DNA of 64,000 bases from Metaphire vulgaris (taxonomy: Eukaryota; Annelida; Clitellata; Crassiclitellata; Megascolecidae), in the NCBI GenBank assembly GCA_018105865.1, contig CM030834.1, forward strand, positions 18,532,719 to 18,596,718, given 5' to 3'. The first letter of the stretch is position 1. Every line of letters starts with the position of its first letter. Below, piece after piece: positions 10,574 through 24,800 of the stretch. Under the pieces are notes generated by a model. The model had not been told where the DNA came from, searched no databases, and saw only the letters and a list, made by a program, of their open reading frames with translations. The translations under genes and the position numbers were made by a program.

Positions 10574-11031
10574 GGGGGCTGACCCTCTACCTTCCCCTTC
10601 CCTATGGTAGCATCTCAAAAAGTAGGGACTCGCGAGCCTAGTGGCCTATAGCAGAAGCTTACGCCTATGAGATTAAGCACGGACATCTGTGGCAGGTCGG
10701 ATTTTCGGATGGAGCTGAGAACGAGGTCATTGTTCAAAGGTAAAGTAACACGAAACGGTGTGCTCAGGATTAGCAATATAGATCACTGGCGCAGCCACGG
10801 GAACATGGGGGTGGGGGGCAGGAGGCCGGGTCCCCTATATTCTGGCTGGGATCAGTCGTGAGATTTACGCAAAACCGTCGAAAGATTTTTTGGGAGGAGG
10901 AGATAGGATGACTGGGCAGACTGACGTTAGTGTGCCAAGAACTCCTTAATTGATGATCTTTTTCTGCCTTTTGACTTTATAGGCCTACTCGAAAACTTCG
11001 GGAATGGGTTTGGTGTTGACCTGTTGGTGCC

Positions 11032-11035
<4 letters not shown>

Positions 11036-11105
<70 letters not shown>

Positions 11106-11188
11106 GTATATATATACATATATATATGTAATATATATGCAATATATATGTAATATATATATATATATAATTATATATATATATATAT
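11036..11188. repeat. (AT)n array with GTATAT and ATATGTA variants
   Basis: A 150-bp AT-rich simple repeat. The Tyr/Ile open frames on the minus strand come from it. Confidence 0.95.
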
Positions 11189-11439
11189 TCGCATTTACTG
11201 CAGCAAAACAAATGACTAAGGCACAAATAGATAGCAACACAAGGTAAGCAATTATATAGGCTAGGTCTGCATGCCTGAATCAATGGCGAGATCTGCTGCG
11301 TTTGCTTTGTAATGGCGGATAACGCAGAATGTCTGATCGAAATCAAAGTCAGGCTGCTAACGGGTTCTTGTCTTAACGACTTTTCTAAGAAAATGCGGAT
11401 AAGTCGTTACAACAACGGCTTCATGACCATCAACACGAA

Positions 11440-11650
11440 TGCAGGGCCAGAGCCGTAGCTATAGGGTATCCGGCGCCCGGGGGCAAAGTACTGTTGGCGC
11501 CCCTCTAGACTGCTGACGAACCAAAAAATGGTCGCCGCACATGTTTCTTCTCCTTTAGGCCTATTATGCAGTTTACTTACCCAAATACCTCACATCGGCG
11601 CTCGGGGCATATGCCCCTCTGGCCCCCTTAGCTACGGCTCTGGACGGGGC
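11440..11650. mobile_element. hAT-like MITE with perfect CAGAGCCGTAGCTA ends
   Basis: CAGAGCCGTAGCTA (11448-11461) and TAGCTACGGCTCTG (11629-11642) are exact inverted repeats of 14 bp. The flanking octamers TGCAGGGC and GACGGGGC match at only 5 of 8 positions, so an original duplication is plausible but decayed. Confidence 0.75.
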
Positions 11651-12479
11651 CGACGGAAGTATACTTGCAATGCCAACTGCAACAGATGGGACATGAGATG
11701 CAGATGCTACACAGCCTACACTTCAAGAAAGGCGAAAGACGTGTTGAAACCGATGTCATGAAAATGTTTAGACTTTAGGGTCTATAGGGCTGGGTGTTTA
11801 ATGCGATCATGCGATCGCATGTTTGTTTTTATCCGCATTTTCCGCTATTTTCGCCACATAAGTTTCCTGCTATTTTCCTAACATAGGTATCGATTTACAG
11901 GAGATCGGCGCCAGTTTGGGAGTCTGGAATCTGGAATTCTGGATGACCTTTTTGCTCGTCAGCCTTTTGTGAACCGAAAACACCGCAATATATGCGAAGT
12001 GAAATGGTTAGGCTATACAAGTTAATCGGGTATTTAGTTTGACAGCATGATGAAACTTTGACATCGAATTACGCCAGTCTTCGCAAAAATTATGCCTCAT
12101 TGCCCTTTGGATGTTGACTATTGCCTGGCTGATGTTATACCTTCCCCATAGCTATTTTAAGAGAGGCTGAGCGCCTATGAATAAGCAGCTACTGTTGTGC
12201 TTTTTCAAGGCGCTATAGAAATCCACGAAATTTTACTTTACTTTACTTTCTTTTTTTTACTACAGAGTTTCACAATGTTTTAAAACAATTTCATTCTAAT
12301 GCTTTCTACTGGTTTTTGAAAAAATCGCTCTGAATCTCCAAGCTAATATCGGTCTTGTAAAGATTGTTTCTTTCTAAATCTGAATTTCCATGTCTAAACA
12401 ACTCAGACAGGACCTGAATTATAGACTTTAATAAATCTATGGCCTAAATCAATCCAAAGTACTAGTCACGACCAGCGCC

Positions 12480-12760
12480 TACCGGTTTAATTCTACCGGT
12501 TTTCCAGTGACGATTTCCGTGGGGCAGCCGTTGCTCCGTTCGTCGTTGTTGATCCCGAATGACATCACTGTACAAGAGAGCGAGCGATCTCGTCGCGGCG
12601 GATCGCAGAGGAAAGATCGGTTCGGATTGTGTATCGTTTTGATTTCCCTGTTCTCCGTTTCACGGATGGATTGACGACTGAACTATTTCGTGGACGGTTC
12701 TCGTGCTTCTGTCGCTGACCGGCGGACCCGTGTGATCGGATCGGACGCAGAGAGAAGGAG
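12480..12760 (+). promoter_or_regulatory. HERC1: Candidate promoter and non-coding first exon of HERC1
   Basis: A CpG-rich island in AT-rich DNA, with no long open frame in the HERC1 direction. It ends at a plausible donor, GAAGGAG followed by GTGAAG at 12761. The first HERC1 coding exon has an acceptor only 8 bp before the ATG, so at least one upstream UTR exon must exist, and this island is the best candidate. Inference only; no transcript evidence. Confidence 0.5.
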
Positions 12761-13369
12761 GTGAAGATGCGGTGTCTCGTGTGTTTACAGATGTTTCTAG
12801 GACCGGCTTTTGCGTGCGATTTCTATGAATTTTTGTAGCGCAAATACGGAGACGGACGCCCCGTTGAAAGGAATCGAGGGTTCTGAGCTATTTTCAGTCA
12901 AATCTGGCAAGGAACGATGGTGACGACGTGTTTGATTTGATCGGCAATCGCATATATTATAATCAATACCTGGACACAGCTTATCCAATGCAATTCAATT
13001 CAATCAGCGACTTCTATGGCGCCGCTTCATAATGTATTGAAAGCAGCTAATGGCGCACAAAATCCCAGTCGCATAAGAAACAAGTACAAATCTTCGATAT
13101 TAGGCAGGACAACAGATGGCAGTATATGGTAGATGAACTGATGGTTTATGATACGTGCTAGGCTAGGTGGTTTATAATTTAATATGGCAATGTTCATCAG
13201 GCACTATTATTTCAGGTCATAGATGTTGTATTATCTTGGTGATTTATCAATGAGTTGCACTGAGAAGCAGAGCTGTTTCACAATTGAAGAATTGAGAAAT
13301 GGAATGTGAAAGTTTTGAATATGGTATTCAAACAGCAAATCAATAAGCAATACCACAAAACCGCGATTG

Positions 13370-13830
13370 ATGACAACCTTGGTATGGCCAGTGGTGACAT
13401 ATGGATGCAAATCCTGGACATTAAGAAATGAAGAAAAATGCATACAGGCCTTTGAGAACAAGTGCATAAGAAAACTGCTATGCTGACCATGGACAAAACT
13501 ACTAACAAAGGACAAAATTACTAACAAATGAGCACATTTACAACATGGCCAAAACAGAGAAAGAACTACTGAATCACATAAAAACAAGGAAACTGAGTTA
13601 CTTTGGACACGTGATAGGACAACCACAAGAAACTATTGAGAGCAGTGTGGTCACAGGATTTGTTGAAGGAAACAGAAGCCGGGGATGACCGAGGATATGC
13701 TGGATTGACATAATCATGATGTGGACTGGTCTTTCTGGAGACCGTCTACTATGCACCATACAAGACAGTTCAAGATGCTGACCCATTCTTGTAGCCAACT
13801 GTTGCCAAGTGACGATGGCACACTGACTTG
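13370..13830 (+). mobile_element. Degenerate LINE 3' end (reverse transcriptase C-terminal tail)
   Basis: Broken frames translate to PVVTYGCKSWTLRNEEKC, then AFENKCIRKLL, then LLNHIKTRKLSYFGHV. This is the typical distal part of LINE ORF2 (W-T, RR/RK-L, L-x-Y-x-GH motifs). It has several stops and frameshifts and lacks the polymerase core, so it is a dead 5'-truncated copy in the UTR intron of HERC1. Confidence 0.75.
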
Positions 13831-14167
13831 ACAGCAAATCAATATAGTATAGAAAACTTGCCTTTCTTTGTCGTCAGTTGCCAGGGGCATTACTGACATT
13901 TATATATTATCTGCCAGTTGTATTTAAGACATTGTAAAGTTTCTAAAGGTGAAATGGAAATCGGTATATATGGATGTAAATGTTACATTTTGCATTTGCA
14001 TTGCACCTTGCATATGCTTTGCATGACTGTTGTTAGAGTTTGTACTTTGTCGGAAAGTCTGCCTTTGCTTTCTCTTTGATGATGTGCTGAAATCTCTATC
14101 AGACTTTCCTATTGAGCTGGTGCTTGTGATATAGTCTTTGCTTGCTAATACAGCTGTTATGAACTTA

Positions 14168-14597
14168 GGGGCCCTCCATAAATGATGTCACACGATTTTG
14201 GCAGTTTTTGCCACCCCCTCATCACAAGTCTTCACAAAAAGTTAGACCCCTAAAAATGGTGTCGCAACACGTTAATCCCCCTCTTTTTCATGTCAAAATT
14301 AATGTTTCAATTTTCTTATTTCTTGAATGAAGCGGGTATTGCAAAGAATTTGTTTGAAAATACTTATTATAATTATTATAATCGAAGCAAAATTCAGAAA
14401 CTTTTTCAAATTTAAAAAAATGAATTATAAGTGTAAAATACGTTCAATTTTGTGGTAACATAGCATTGCAGTATTAATAACAATATTTAGTATTATGTGA
14501 CGTTGCATTTCTGGAAACCCTCCCCATCGTCACACTTTGTCACAAATGTTTGAACTCCCTCCCCCCTAAGTGTGTGACATCATTTATAGACAGTCCT
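14168..14597. mobile_element. MITE with CATAAATGATGTCACAC termini
   Basis: The left end contains CCATAAATGATGTCACACG (about 14175). The right end contains GTGTGACATCATTTATAG (about 14573), an inverted repeat of it. The element is about 430 bp of AT-rich non-coding sequence. Target duplication not resolved. Confidence 0.65.
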
Positions 14598-14779
14598 TTT
14601 ATTTCTATATCATGTAACTGACAATCTTGTATACAGCCATGTATGTTTATGTGTGTACATGTGTGAGTAACTTAGAAATTGAAATCATTTCAGTTTTTGT
14701 TGACTAATGTGAGCTCATGTTGTACATTCAGTGTTTTTAACGTTGTAATTGTTTTTGACGTTTGTTTGTAGTTGGTATC

Positions 14780-15757
14780 ATGGCGAAAAGTTTGGCAATA
14801 AAGACCAAATGGTTGGACCATTTAAATTCAGGATGGGCTTCAGAGAAGAACAAAATGGTGACCGAGAGAAGTGGAGCCAATGAACTCTATGAACGGCTGA
14901 TCAGCGTTCAGGAAGTCGTTCCCTTGCTGAACCGTGTTTTTCATCTGCGAGGACTCCCTCTTCCCGACTTTGACAGCGAGCCGCTGACAGGCGACGAGCA
15001 GGAACACTATCTCGATGCCCTGCTCAACAGTCAGCTGACGCTTGCGCGCACCGTCTGCCTGGACAGTCCATTTTCAGTAATTCTGCAGAAGCGTCTTGTG
15101 ATACTGCAACGAGTGTTTCACGCGGTGTCTGTAAAGTATCACGAGCCGGACAGAATACGACAGCATCACCAGCAGCAGCAACAGCAGCAGCAGCAGAGCG
15201 AAGTCGTTGAAATTTTGGTCAACTCTGACGATGCAAAGAAGCGAGGACAGGATCGCTTTCGCAGCGGAGCTGATGCTCTGATCGAGATGGGAGTCAAGAC
15301 TGGTCTTAGCCTCGTCTTTTCTTTAATGCGCCAGAACTGGCTGATTGTTCAACAGCTGTCTGCTCAGCAGGGCACAAAGTTCGGCACGAACATGTGCAAC
15401 GACGTCCTCAGAACGGCTCTCGATGTCGTCTCGAACCTTCCCCCGCTGTCGCTTGCCAACGAGTCCAAACTGCCGGCTCTGGCGGCGTCGACGCTTTGCG
15501 AGGTAGCGGCATTTCTGAAAAGCGTTGCGATGCCGAACTCTGGCGCCGACGCTGTTGGAAAGCGTCTGTCAGCTGAGCTGATGCTCGCTTTGGCAACACA
15601 GCGCGGTTCACTTCGCTATATATTGGAGTGGCTTGACATGGCACTGTGCGCATCCTGCAACAACAAAACTGATTCTGGCAATGAAGAAGAACATCGTACA
15701 CGCATGATCAGCTACAATACTTTCATTGACATCTTGCAACAGATGATGAAGTCTGCT
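14780..15757 (+). CDS. HERC1: HERC1 coding exon 1 (residues 1-326)
   Basis: The acceptor AG is at 14770-14771, the ATG at 14780 and the donor GTAAGA at 15758; phase 0. It starts [18 protein letters not shown] and carries the family blocks [15 protein letters not shown] and [16 protein letters not shown] Gln/His run from CAG repeats sits at residues 128-140 and is probably a lineage-specific low-complexity insert. Confidence 0.95.
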
Positions 15758-18700
15758 GTAAGAGTTTTTAATTGTGTTTTCGGTTGAATTGAGATTCTCT
15801 TTGTTTCTTCCTTTTCTGATTCTGAGAGTGGGATCAGATGAGTTGCAAATTAAATTAGTGTCCGCAAATTAACGCGAATATGATGAGAACTTGCCAAATT
15901 TTGTTGCAGAACATTTTTGTGTAGAAAGAGGATGTTCATGATTGGGTATATAACTATATATGCTGCTGAAGCTTATTGGAAACCATTTGTAGAGCAGAAA
16001 TTTGAATAAGTCTGATAATGGATGAAACTCTTCTATATTCTCTTTGACAGATTGAAGAGATTTATGTCCATTATCTTTTATTCAGAATTTTGTGTTTAAA
16101 TTTTGAGTTTGATGTATAGTAAGTATTAAATGCTTTTAGAGTGGCACTGAGAGATCATTTGGGGTGCGTCAGAAGCTGAGCGCAAATGAATATGGACTGA
16201 CTTCGCTCTACCAGGCAGCCATGTGCTTCATGGAAGAGGTCTGAAAGAGTTTTAAATCAGAAATTACATACTTGTGGGAGAGTAACTGAATTTTCTGGTT
16301 GCATGTTTTAGTGCACTTGGAGAGAGTGAGACATCTTGTAGGACATAAATTGTATTCTTTAGCTGTTTTAGGGTAATTTGAAGACAAAGAGAGAAGTGAA
16401 ATAGATTTAAGATATGATGTGATCGAGGTGTCTATTGTTACAGAGCATGCTGTAAATTGTCTTAATACTGCTTTGGAATTCTCCATTTGTACAGATAGGA
16501 AGGTATATTTTCAGATTTCGCGTCTGGCGACCGAATATGCCAGCACTTGCATGTCACCAGATGAGAACAGGAATGACAACGAAGAGAATGGAAATTGCAC
16601 AGCCATCGGTCATTCTGGACGTGTCGAGCAAGTTTGCGATGTGTACGTGTGGGGCAGCAACAGCAGCTACCAACTTTCGGAAGGAGCGCAGGAAAAGATC
16701 TCTGTTCCTAAACTGGCAGCGGCATTTGTGAATGTCGTTCAGGTTGCAGAATTTTAACTGAATATTGTACATCAGTTGTTGAAATTGAATTCAAAGATAG
16801 AGTCAAAGATTTGGATCTATTAAAATGTTAATTTGTTATTCTAGAAATGTTTGAAATCGAGAAGCTGACGTCAAGTATTGACATCTTTCGTACAGCTCTG
16901 TTCTTATTGGCGTTCATACTTTGCTTTGCTAATTTATATACCCTACAAAGATTCCATTTCATACAAAATATAACCCAATTGGCCAATCCTCGATAATCTA
17001 AAACGGTGTCCTAACAACTGTGAACATTTATAAAGAACAGCTGCAGACATTTGTTATTTATATATTCTTTAATTTGATTACTTTATTTGACTTTGAAAGA
17101 ATGGCTCAAGATGTGCATTCTTGTTCATATTTCACAGTTGATGGTTTTCTGTGAAATGTTTAAATTGATTTGGCTATTTTAAATCAAAATTATATTCCAG
17201 AGTCCTTTCTTCAAGTAGACTTTGACTGTGGTTCTTAGGACTGTCAATTGTGAAATTAAAAATTTGTTGTTGTTGTCAGCTTGAAGCTGGACAGTACTGC
17301 ACGTTTGGAATCCACCAGGATGGTTCGGTTATGGCTTGTGGTAAAGGTAGTTATGGCAGACTTGGACTTGGAACATCAAACAATCAGCCATTGCCACAGA
17401 AGCTGTCCTTTGATCCGGGTCTGTCGTTTAGGCGAATTTCATCTTCCAAGGGATCCGATGGTCATACGGTGGCTCTGACAACTGATGGAAAGGTTTACAG
17501 CTGGGGAGATGGTAGGCTCTAATTGCTAGATGCTGTGACAAGACACCATATACCATTTTGATGATAATCATTTGTCATTTTGTATGGCTGTAAATTATCA
17601 TTTTGAGCAGCAGTTTTTACGATATTCTCCAATAGAATGTACAGTTTCATTCTGGCATTTTACTGCTGTCTAATTATTAAAGCTGGGAATTTTGCAATTG
17701 GTAGGTTATTTTCGCTTAAACCGAAATGCAAGCTGTTATTCCTATTGTTTTAGGTGATTATGGGAAACTGGGACATGGAAACAGCACAATTCAGAAATAT
17801 CCAAAACTTATTGTTGGAGTTTTGAGTGACAAAGTAAGCCTGGTGTTTTCACTCATGTTGTTGACACAGATGACAGACTTTTTATCCTGATGACATTTGT
17901 TTTTGATGGAAGACATCATTTATTTATCTTGAATAGAGATTTCATCCTCTAGTATTGTACCTGCTTGTTATCTGCTCCATAATAATGATTGACTTGCAGC
18001 GCTTAGGTTCGCGATAATTGATTGCTCTGTTGTTCAATTGCTATGCTAGAAATTGATGGGCAGCCTGACTGCATCTCTTGCTGTCTGGAGCAGATGTCGA
18101 TCGCTAGCAGTGAATTGTGTACTAGCAGTTTCTATTGTTCATTCACTAGGCCTTAGTAAAATGAAAGGATGTTGCATATTTTTAAGCCATGCTTGTTTAA
18201 ATTATTTTTGAGGTGGTGAAATGCATATCGGCTGGCTACAGACACACTGCCGCAGTGACTGAAGATGGGCAGCTGTACACCTGGGGTGAAGGTGATTATG
18301 GAAGGCTTGGTGAGTGGCGGCAGAGGCTTTAAAAAAAATTGCTTTAATTGTCGCATAATTGCTCAATTGCATTTGCAGTTTATATATATGATAATTACCC
18401 TTGATTCTCTAAAGTGAATTTGACAATTTTTTATATTGATGATGGAAGTTCCGAGATTTTGATGTGTGATACATGCAATAATAAGGAATCCCATCTCAAA
18501 GAGATGCACTTAGATGAAGCTGATGAACAGATGTATTAAGACAGTCACTTAGGCAGCTGTCATATCAGTAATGAATTCATTATAGTCAAACTTTGGTAAC
18601 GTGACTATCAAATTGTCTGATATTCATTAGGGTTTACATTAACCCCTTAACCTTGTATTTAACTGTAACTCAATGTAAAATGGACAGATATATCCGGGAT

Positions 18701-20449
18701 CCCCAGTTAAGGGGTTAATGGGAATTGAATGCATAATTCACATTCACCAGTCATTCTAGACTGGTGAATGTGATTAGAAATGCTGTTGTATTCATTGAAA
18801 TGGTGCTAAGAAAACTGACATTGAGTTTATATTGTTGCACAGTTGCCTAATAGAGAAAGAAAGGGTTAGATATCAGAGGCATGCAATTGTACAGAAAGTC
18901 AAAGAGGCACTAACAGAAATCTGAGAACAATGATCGAACTAGAAAAATTGTAGATCTGTCAAGTGTATATGGATGAGTTTAAGATTCTCATAATATACGT
19001 ACCATTGAAATAATAAATTAGTGACACTGTCCACATAAATGTTTACCAAATTTGATGAAAAAATGTAATCAATGTAAAACTGATAGTTCGTGATGATGCA
19101 GTGGCCCTTGTATGTGAATACTTTGCATCAAATACTCTCTATGTACACTTAATCCTATTGTTTTTCCAGGTCATGGAGATGGAAATAGTAGGAATGTTCC
19201 TACTCTTGTCAAGGATCTGAGTGGTATTGGTCAAGTTTCTTGTGGCAGTTCCCATACAGTGGCTGTGTCCCAAGATGGCTGGTCAGTGTGGTCCTTTGGA
19301 GGTGGAGACAATGGTAAATTACGTTACCTTATTACATTACCTGTGATATATTTTTTACTGATATAAACTATATGATGTTACACACTTAAAAGCTTGGTTG
19401 TTTCTTTAAACTTGAAGCAGAAAGGTTTCTGTAGAACTGATTGACTACAGCAATGTGCTTAAATCACAAAAATCAAATGTGTTGCAGTGAATTGCATTTT
19501 TCCGATTTCACTTTATCTGTAATTCCTCATTCAGGGCAATTTGTCCTTGGCACATAAGAAGTAGTTACGTGTTATATCTTGTTGACAAAAAGCCTATGCA
19601 TGAAAAACTTTTACTGGATAATAATGCTAGCTTGTTCATTTAGATTGATTGTGGAATGGTAGAATCGGTGGTTTTGGTTAATTAATTATATTATTGGTTG
19701 AGCCATTAGTAATTTTCTTGTTCATAGGAAAACTAGGTCATGGCGACACCAATCGAGTGTACAAGCCGAAAATAATTGAGACTCTGTCCGGTGTTCATGT
19801 GAGAAAAGTTGCGTGTGGTAGTCAGTCCACTCTTGGGCTGACCTCTTCAGGGCAGGTAGGTTGGCTGCATTCTTGAACAATTGCACATATTTGCTGAGAT
19901 TTTGAATGATTAATTTATGAAAGTTAGAAATCATAGTCCTAATGTGCAGTTTGCGTGAATAGGTTAGGTCTTTGCTTTGGTTATTTTCATATTTTTTTGC
20001 ATATGCAGTTTGCATTTACCTTCATGGATTTGGAATATGTATGGCTGGGTGTACATTTTATTCTGCTGACCATACTTAGTTAAGAACTGAAATATCTTTT
20101 AATTATGCTGGTATAGTTTTTCTAATTGACACTAAAGTAATTGCCTTTTACGTGCTTTACAGATTATTATTATTATTATTATTATTACTAATATTATTAC
20201 TTGGTTGTGAGTACTTGTTAAGTTGCTCATGAAGTGAGGAATTCTTAGTGTGGAGCTAGTCAGGAGTGAACAACTGCTCAAGGTTGGAACACTGAAGCTA
20301 GTGTCAGATTCAAACTCTCTATCCTCAGGTTGCATAAGACAAGAATCTTACCACCGCTACTCCACTGCACCCCTTTGCATTGCATGCATTTGCTTTGAAC
20401 ATTCATATTTTTCCTGTAAAATGCCTATTAGACTCGTAAATGACATGAA

Positions 20450-20484
<35 letters not shown>

Positions 20485-21836
20485 CGCATGCACATGCATT
20501 TGTGTATGTAAACTTGTAGTTATGCATTACATGATATGCAGTACAATGGGGAGGATTGTTTTAAATATTCTGTTTCCCATCAGTGGACTAGGTAAATATG
20601 CGGTATATAGTAGACAAGTGCTGAAAATTTATTTCCGTTTTTAGTTTGAGTTAAAATTTGGACTTGATGGCATTAGCAAGAAAATCCAACATGATTTTCA
20701 CTGATTGTGTAGGTTTATGCATGGGGAAGTGGTCCTTGCATTGGATGTGGACTGGAAACCATTGCACTTCGACCGAAAATTATCGAGGACCTACAGAATG
20801 TTTGCATTGTTGATATTTCTTGTGGAGACAGTCACTGTTTGGCCCTTAGCAATGGTATATTAACTGAACTTCTATCATCAATTTATTGTATTTAACACAT
20901 ATGAGTAACTAAGGTATGTTATGTAATTGAATAGGAATATCAGATTGAATCTTATTAATTATTATTTTTGACCGTTTGATGGTACTGTGTTGGCAGCTAT
21001 GCTTATTAGCTAAGAATGTAACTTCATTTTGTGGACACCATGCTATAAATGGAGACAAGAAACGTATAGTGAGGAAAAGAGAAATCTATAAGAGATTATA
21101 AATTTGTCTATAGATGCAGCTGTCTTTATTCATATGGCAATGCTTATATGAAAAATCCTTCAAATTTAATGATGTAGAATGGAGTTTCTTTGAAGGAAAT
21201 TATGTTGTTTAATGAGAGTGGTGTCACTAGACTAGTCATGTAATGTTGATTTGTATAAGACCACAAGTCTGAAATTTAGAGCATTGGCACCATACTTTTC
21301 AACAGAGATATAAGCATGAAAGTAAAATGCCAAGCTTTGAAATGGGAATTGTGGAATTCTTCAGCCAACTTGGACCTAATTTTGGGTGTACAAAGTTAAT
21401 TGAGTTTGCCACTGCAGATGGAGATAATTAGTTCTCTGCTTGATATTATTGCCAGCTGTGGAGACAAGCTATATGATGTACAGTAGTGGAACATTGGTAT
21501 TGATTCAGAAGACTGAAAGAAATTTACTCAGAGAACAGAAATCAGAGTGATGATACACATTTGTGGCAGGAAATTGAATGGGATAATAACAAGCAGTGAA
21601 CTGAGCAAGATGGTTTAGACATATTTGAATGGAGTCGCTTGAAATGGCAATCGTGTACAACCTGGATTGAAGTACTAAATGACGATTTGAAGTAACTTGA
21701 ACCGATGAAGTGCTATGCTCAAGACCTAAGAAACTGTATAAAGATGGCTAATATCTGCAGGTCTGCTGACCTGGATGTAAATCTCTAGTGGAATTAGGGA
21801 GGACTTGTTGATCCCCAACAGACAGCAGAAAATTGT

Positions 21837-21880
<44 letters not shown>

Positions 21881-24800
21881 TATGTTATGTTAATTGGACA
21901 ATTTATATAGTGCTGTAGCACAGTTAAAAATACCAAAGTCAAAAGCACTTTGATAACGCTGACATGTCATGAATGAATGAGGTTTATTATTATTTCCAAA
22001 ATAACAATAAACAATGAACAGTGAACAATGAACAGTGAACAATAGCAATTACAATAATTGTGGTCAATTGAGTATATTGACATTGAAGTGACTTTGATAA
22101 TATAAGCAAGATGAGTTATAGATAGCATACAGTATTTAAGGTTGTAAGAATGAATTATAAACACGAAGAATATATAAAGCATGCAATTATTGAAAATTGC
22201 TAATGACTTAATTAAAGAATAAAATGCATAGTGAATAAGAACATCACTATAGATAATTTATAATCTTAAGAATGTGTTTTGTTAATGAATAATATTTTAA
22301 TAAAAATTATTTCTTATATTAACTTTAAAATATACAGTGTGAAAGGGAGTAATTTATGCATGATTTACTCGTTTTGAAAGTGCCTTTCTTTGTGTCTTTA
22401 ATTCAACAGAAAATGAAGTCTATGCATGGGGGAACAATGCAATGGGCCAGTGCGGCCTTGGTCATTGTCAGAGCCCTGTCACGACTCCGAAAAAAGTGGT
22501 GGGGCTGCGCGGAGTTGGAATACAGCAGATATCCGCTGGAACATCTCATAGTCTTGCCTGGACTGCACTTCCTAATGACCGGTAAAATGGCATTTATCGG
22601 ACTGCATTACCATCTCGTAGATGTTTAGACTCGTTTGAAAATATGTTGAATTATTACTTTTAAGTTTTTGCTTTAATATCCTTTTGAATATTTTTATTTT
22701 ATTTTAACTATCAATAAAGAATAAAGTATGAAGTGTTAGAGTGAATGTGAACATTATTTCTTCTATCATTTAAGCAGTAATGAAACAAAATGTGTAGTTT
22801 ATAGCATTAAAATAAATGTACTTTCCAGAAATGATTGCTGAAAATTGTATGATGAGAGAGAGACAGACAGACAGACAGAGAGACAGAGAGACAGACAGAA
22901 AGCTTGAAGATATCTGATGAGCAGATGGTGGTGATGTCTGCTGGATATTACATTTGAGCATCATCCAAATTTAATGCTATCTTGTTTGCCAGTCATGTTG
23001 GTTCCTGGCATCGGCCATTCTGCGTTGATCTTCAGGAGGCAACATTCCTTCAATTTCGAGTGTTCCTGGAGCGTTACTGCGATGGATTTGACGCCAGCGA
23101 ACCTCCACCTCCTTTTCCATCTAAAGCGTAAACATTTGAATGATTTTCTCAGTATGACTAAATGGGGGGTTTGCTGTATTTGGTAATTATTTTATATTTT
23201 GAATTTAACATTTTAGTGTGCTGTATTTGAGGAATGTGGTTTACCGGTATGGATGACAAAAATATTGGCATTTATTATGTATTTTATGTTAGATTTTTAT
23301 GTACATTTTTGAGATGTGCAGTCTGTGATTTGTGTGTTATTTTGAAATGACAGGGATCATAAACATTTTGTCTTGCTCTGTCTGCGCCTTCTCGGAACTC
23401 ACCTGTCGCTGGCGTTGGCACGAGGTCTTGGGAGCAGCATTATTGGTTCTCAGGCCGGACTCCTGAGAAATCTGCTTTTCCGGCTCATGGATATGAACAT
23501 TCCATCCAACATTCAGCAGGTATTTTGGACAGAATTTAAATGTACATATGCAGTTTCTGCAAACAATCTGAGAAGAGAAAGAGAGACTGTGTCAGCTGTA
23601 GAGAAGATATTGATATGTGTGAGCTGTTGGGACTGACACCAGATTAAGTTATTTCAGAGCCCTGGACTAAATGACATTAGGGGCCCTTAGCCATTAAAAC
23701 CTGCAGCCCAAGGGCCAATCTGTTGATTTTCGGCAGAGGGGTTCAATGTGCAGCAATAATCATTGGCATCACCAGACTGTTTATTTTCTATAGGAAAAAA
23801 TTAAGTATGTTTAATTGTTTATGCATATGTTGCCGCATTGCATTATAATAAGTAGGCAGGCTGCAGCAACTTTCCAGTTGCAATTAAATGTAGACATGCT
23901 AAAAAAAGAATGTTTGAAATTGGTGGTTTAGGTCCTCTTGAAATTTAGAGGCTGCAGTTTAGTTAGCCTAAAGGTTAATCTGGGCATGGTCATGACAACC
24001 TTGTTGTCTTGTTTGCTGATGGTGATCCAAGAGAGGCCTCATATCCATTGTCATTATGTTATTGGTATGGTAAATCGGTAACGATTACAGATGGTGTATT
24101 TTCAGTTAGTTTCTCTGTAAAGATGACGTGCTGTTTGCAGATCATAATTTGTTTGCTGGTGATGATTTTCATGAATCTTTGAAAATTTAGTTTTGGCTAT
24201 TTCTCGGTACCATTTTGTGTGGTCTGCCTGATTTTGTTTTAGGTGCTCAGTGAAACACTGCTTTTGGGAGCGCCTCTGCTTCTTCCGCCCTTAAGGGAGC
24301 GCATGGAGCTGCTTCATTCTCTTTTGCCTCATGGACCTGATCGATGGGACGCTCTATCTCGAGGACAAGTATGAATTTGTCTCATTTATTTGTTTCATGG
24401 TTAGTTTGCAAAAACAGATATTTTTTACATGCAGACCAGATTAGACGGGGGGGGGGCTTCAACCTTTTAAAATATCTGCTTTCTACTGGTTTTATACAGT
24501 TACTATGGTTTTATGAAAATGGAGCACAAAGAGGTTGAGTGAAATTTGGAGAAGAGTGGATGCTCTTGAAGGGCATTAAAAATTTTTATGCTGTAAGGTA
24601 AATTTGGACAAAATTGTCAAATATATTTGACTGTGAGTATATACGAGGCTCTGCCCACCTATAGGCAATAAAGTTGATAAGGCCTGCAGCCTAATTAAGA
24701 CCTGCCACCTGGTGCTAGCAAATGGCATTCGGAGATCAGTTATTACTTTTACGGTAATAGTTTTAAACTTCTGTAATGTCTATGCAATCTCATATTGTGA

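Larger units (their letters stand above)
8547..12470. other. Intergenic region between tropomyosin and HERC1
   Basis: Almost 4 kb with no supportable gene. It holds the composite element at 9201-9996, MITEs at 10374-10565 and 11448-11642, a long AT array at 11036-11188, and one isolated hAT-like end (CACTGGCGCAGCC, about 10784). The palindromic word AGGCCT is unusually frequent here and in the tropomyosin introns. Confidence 0.55.
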
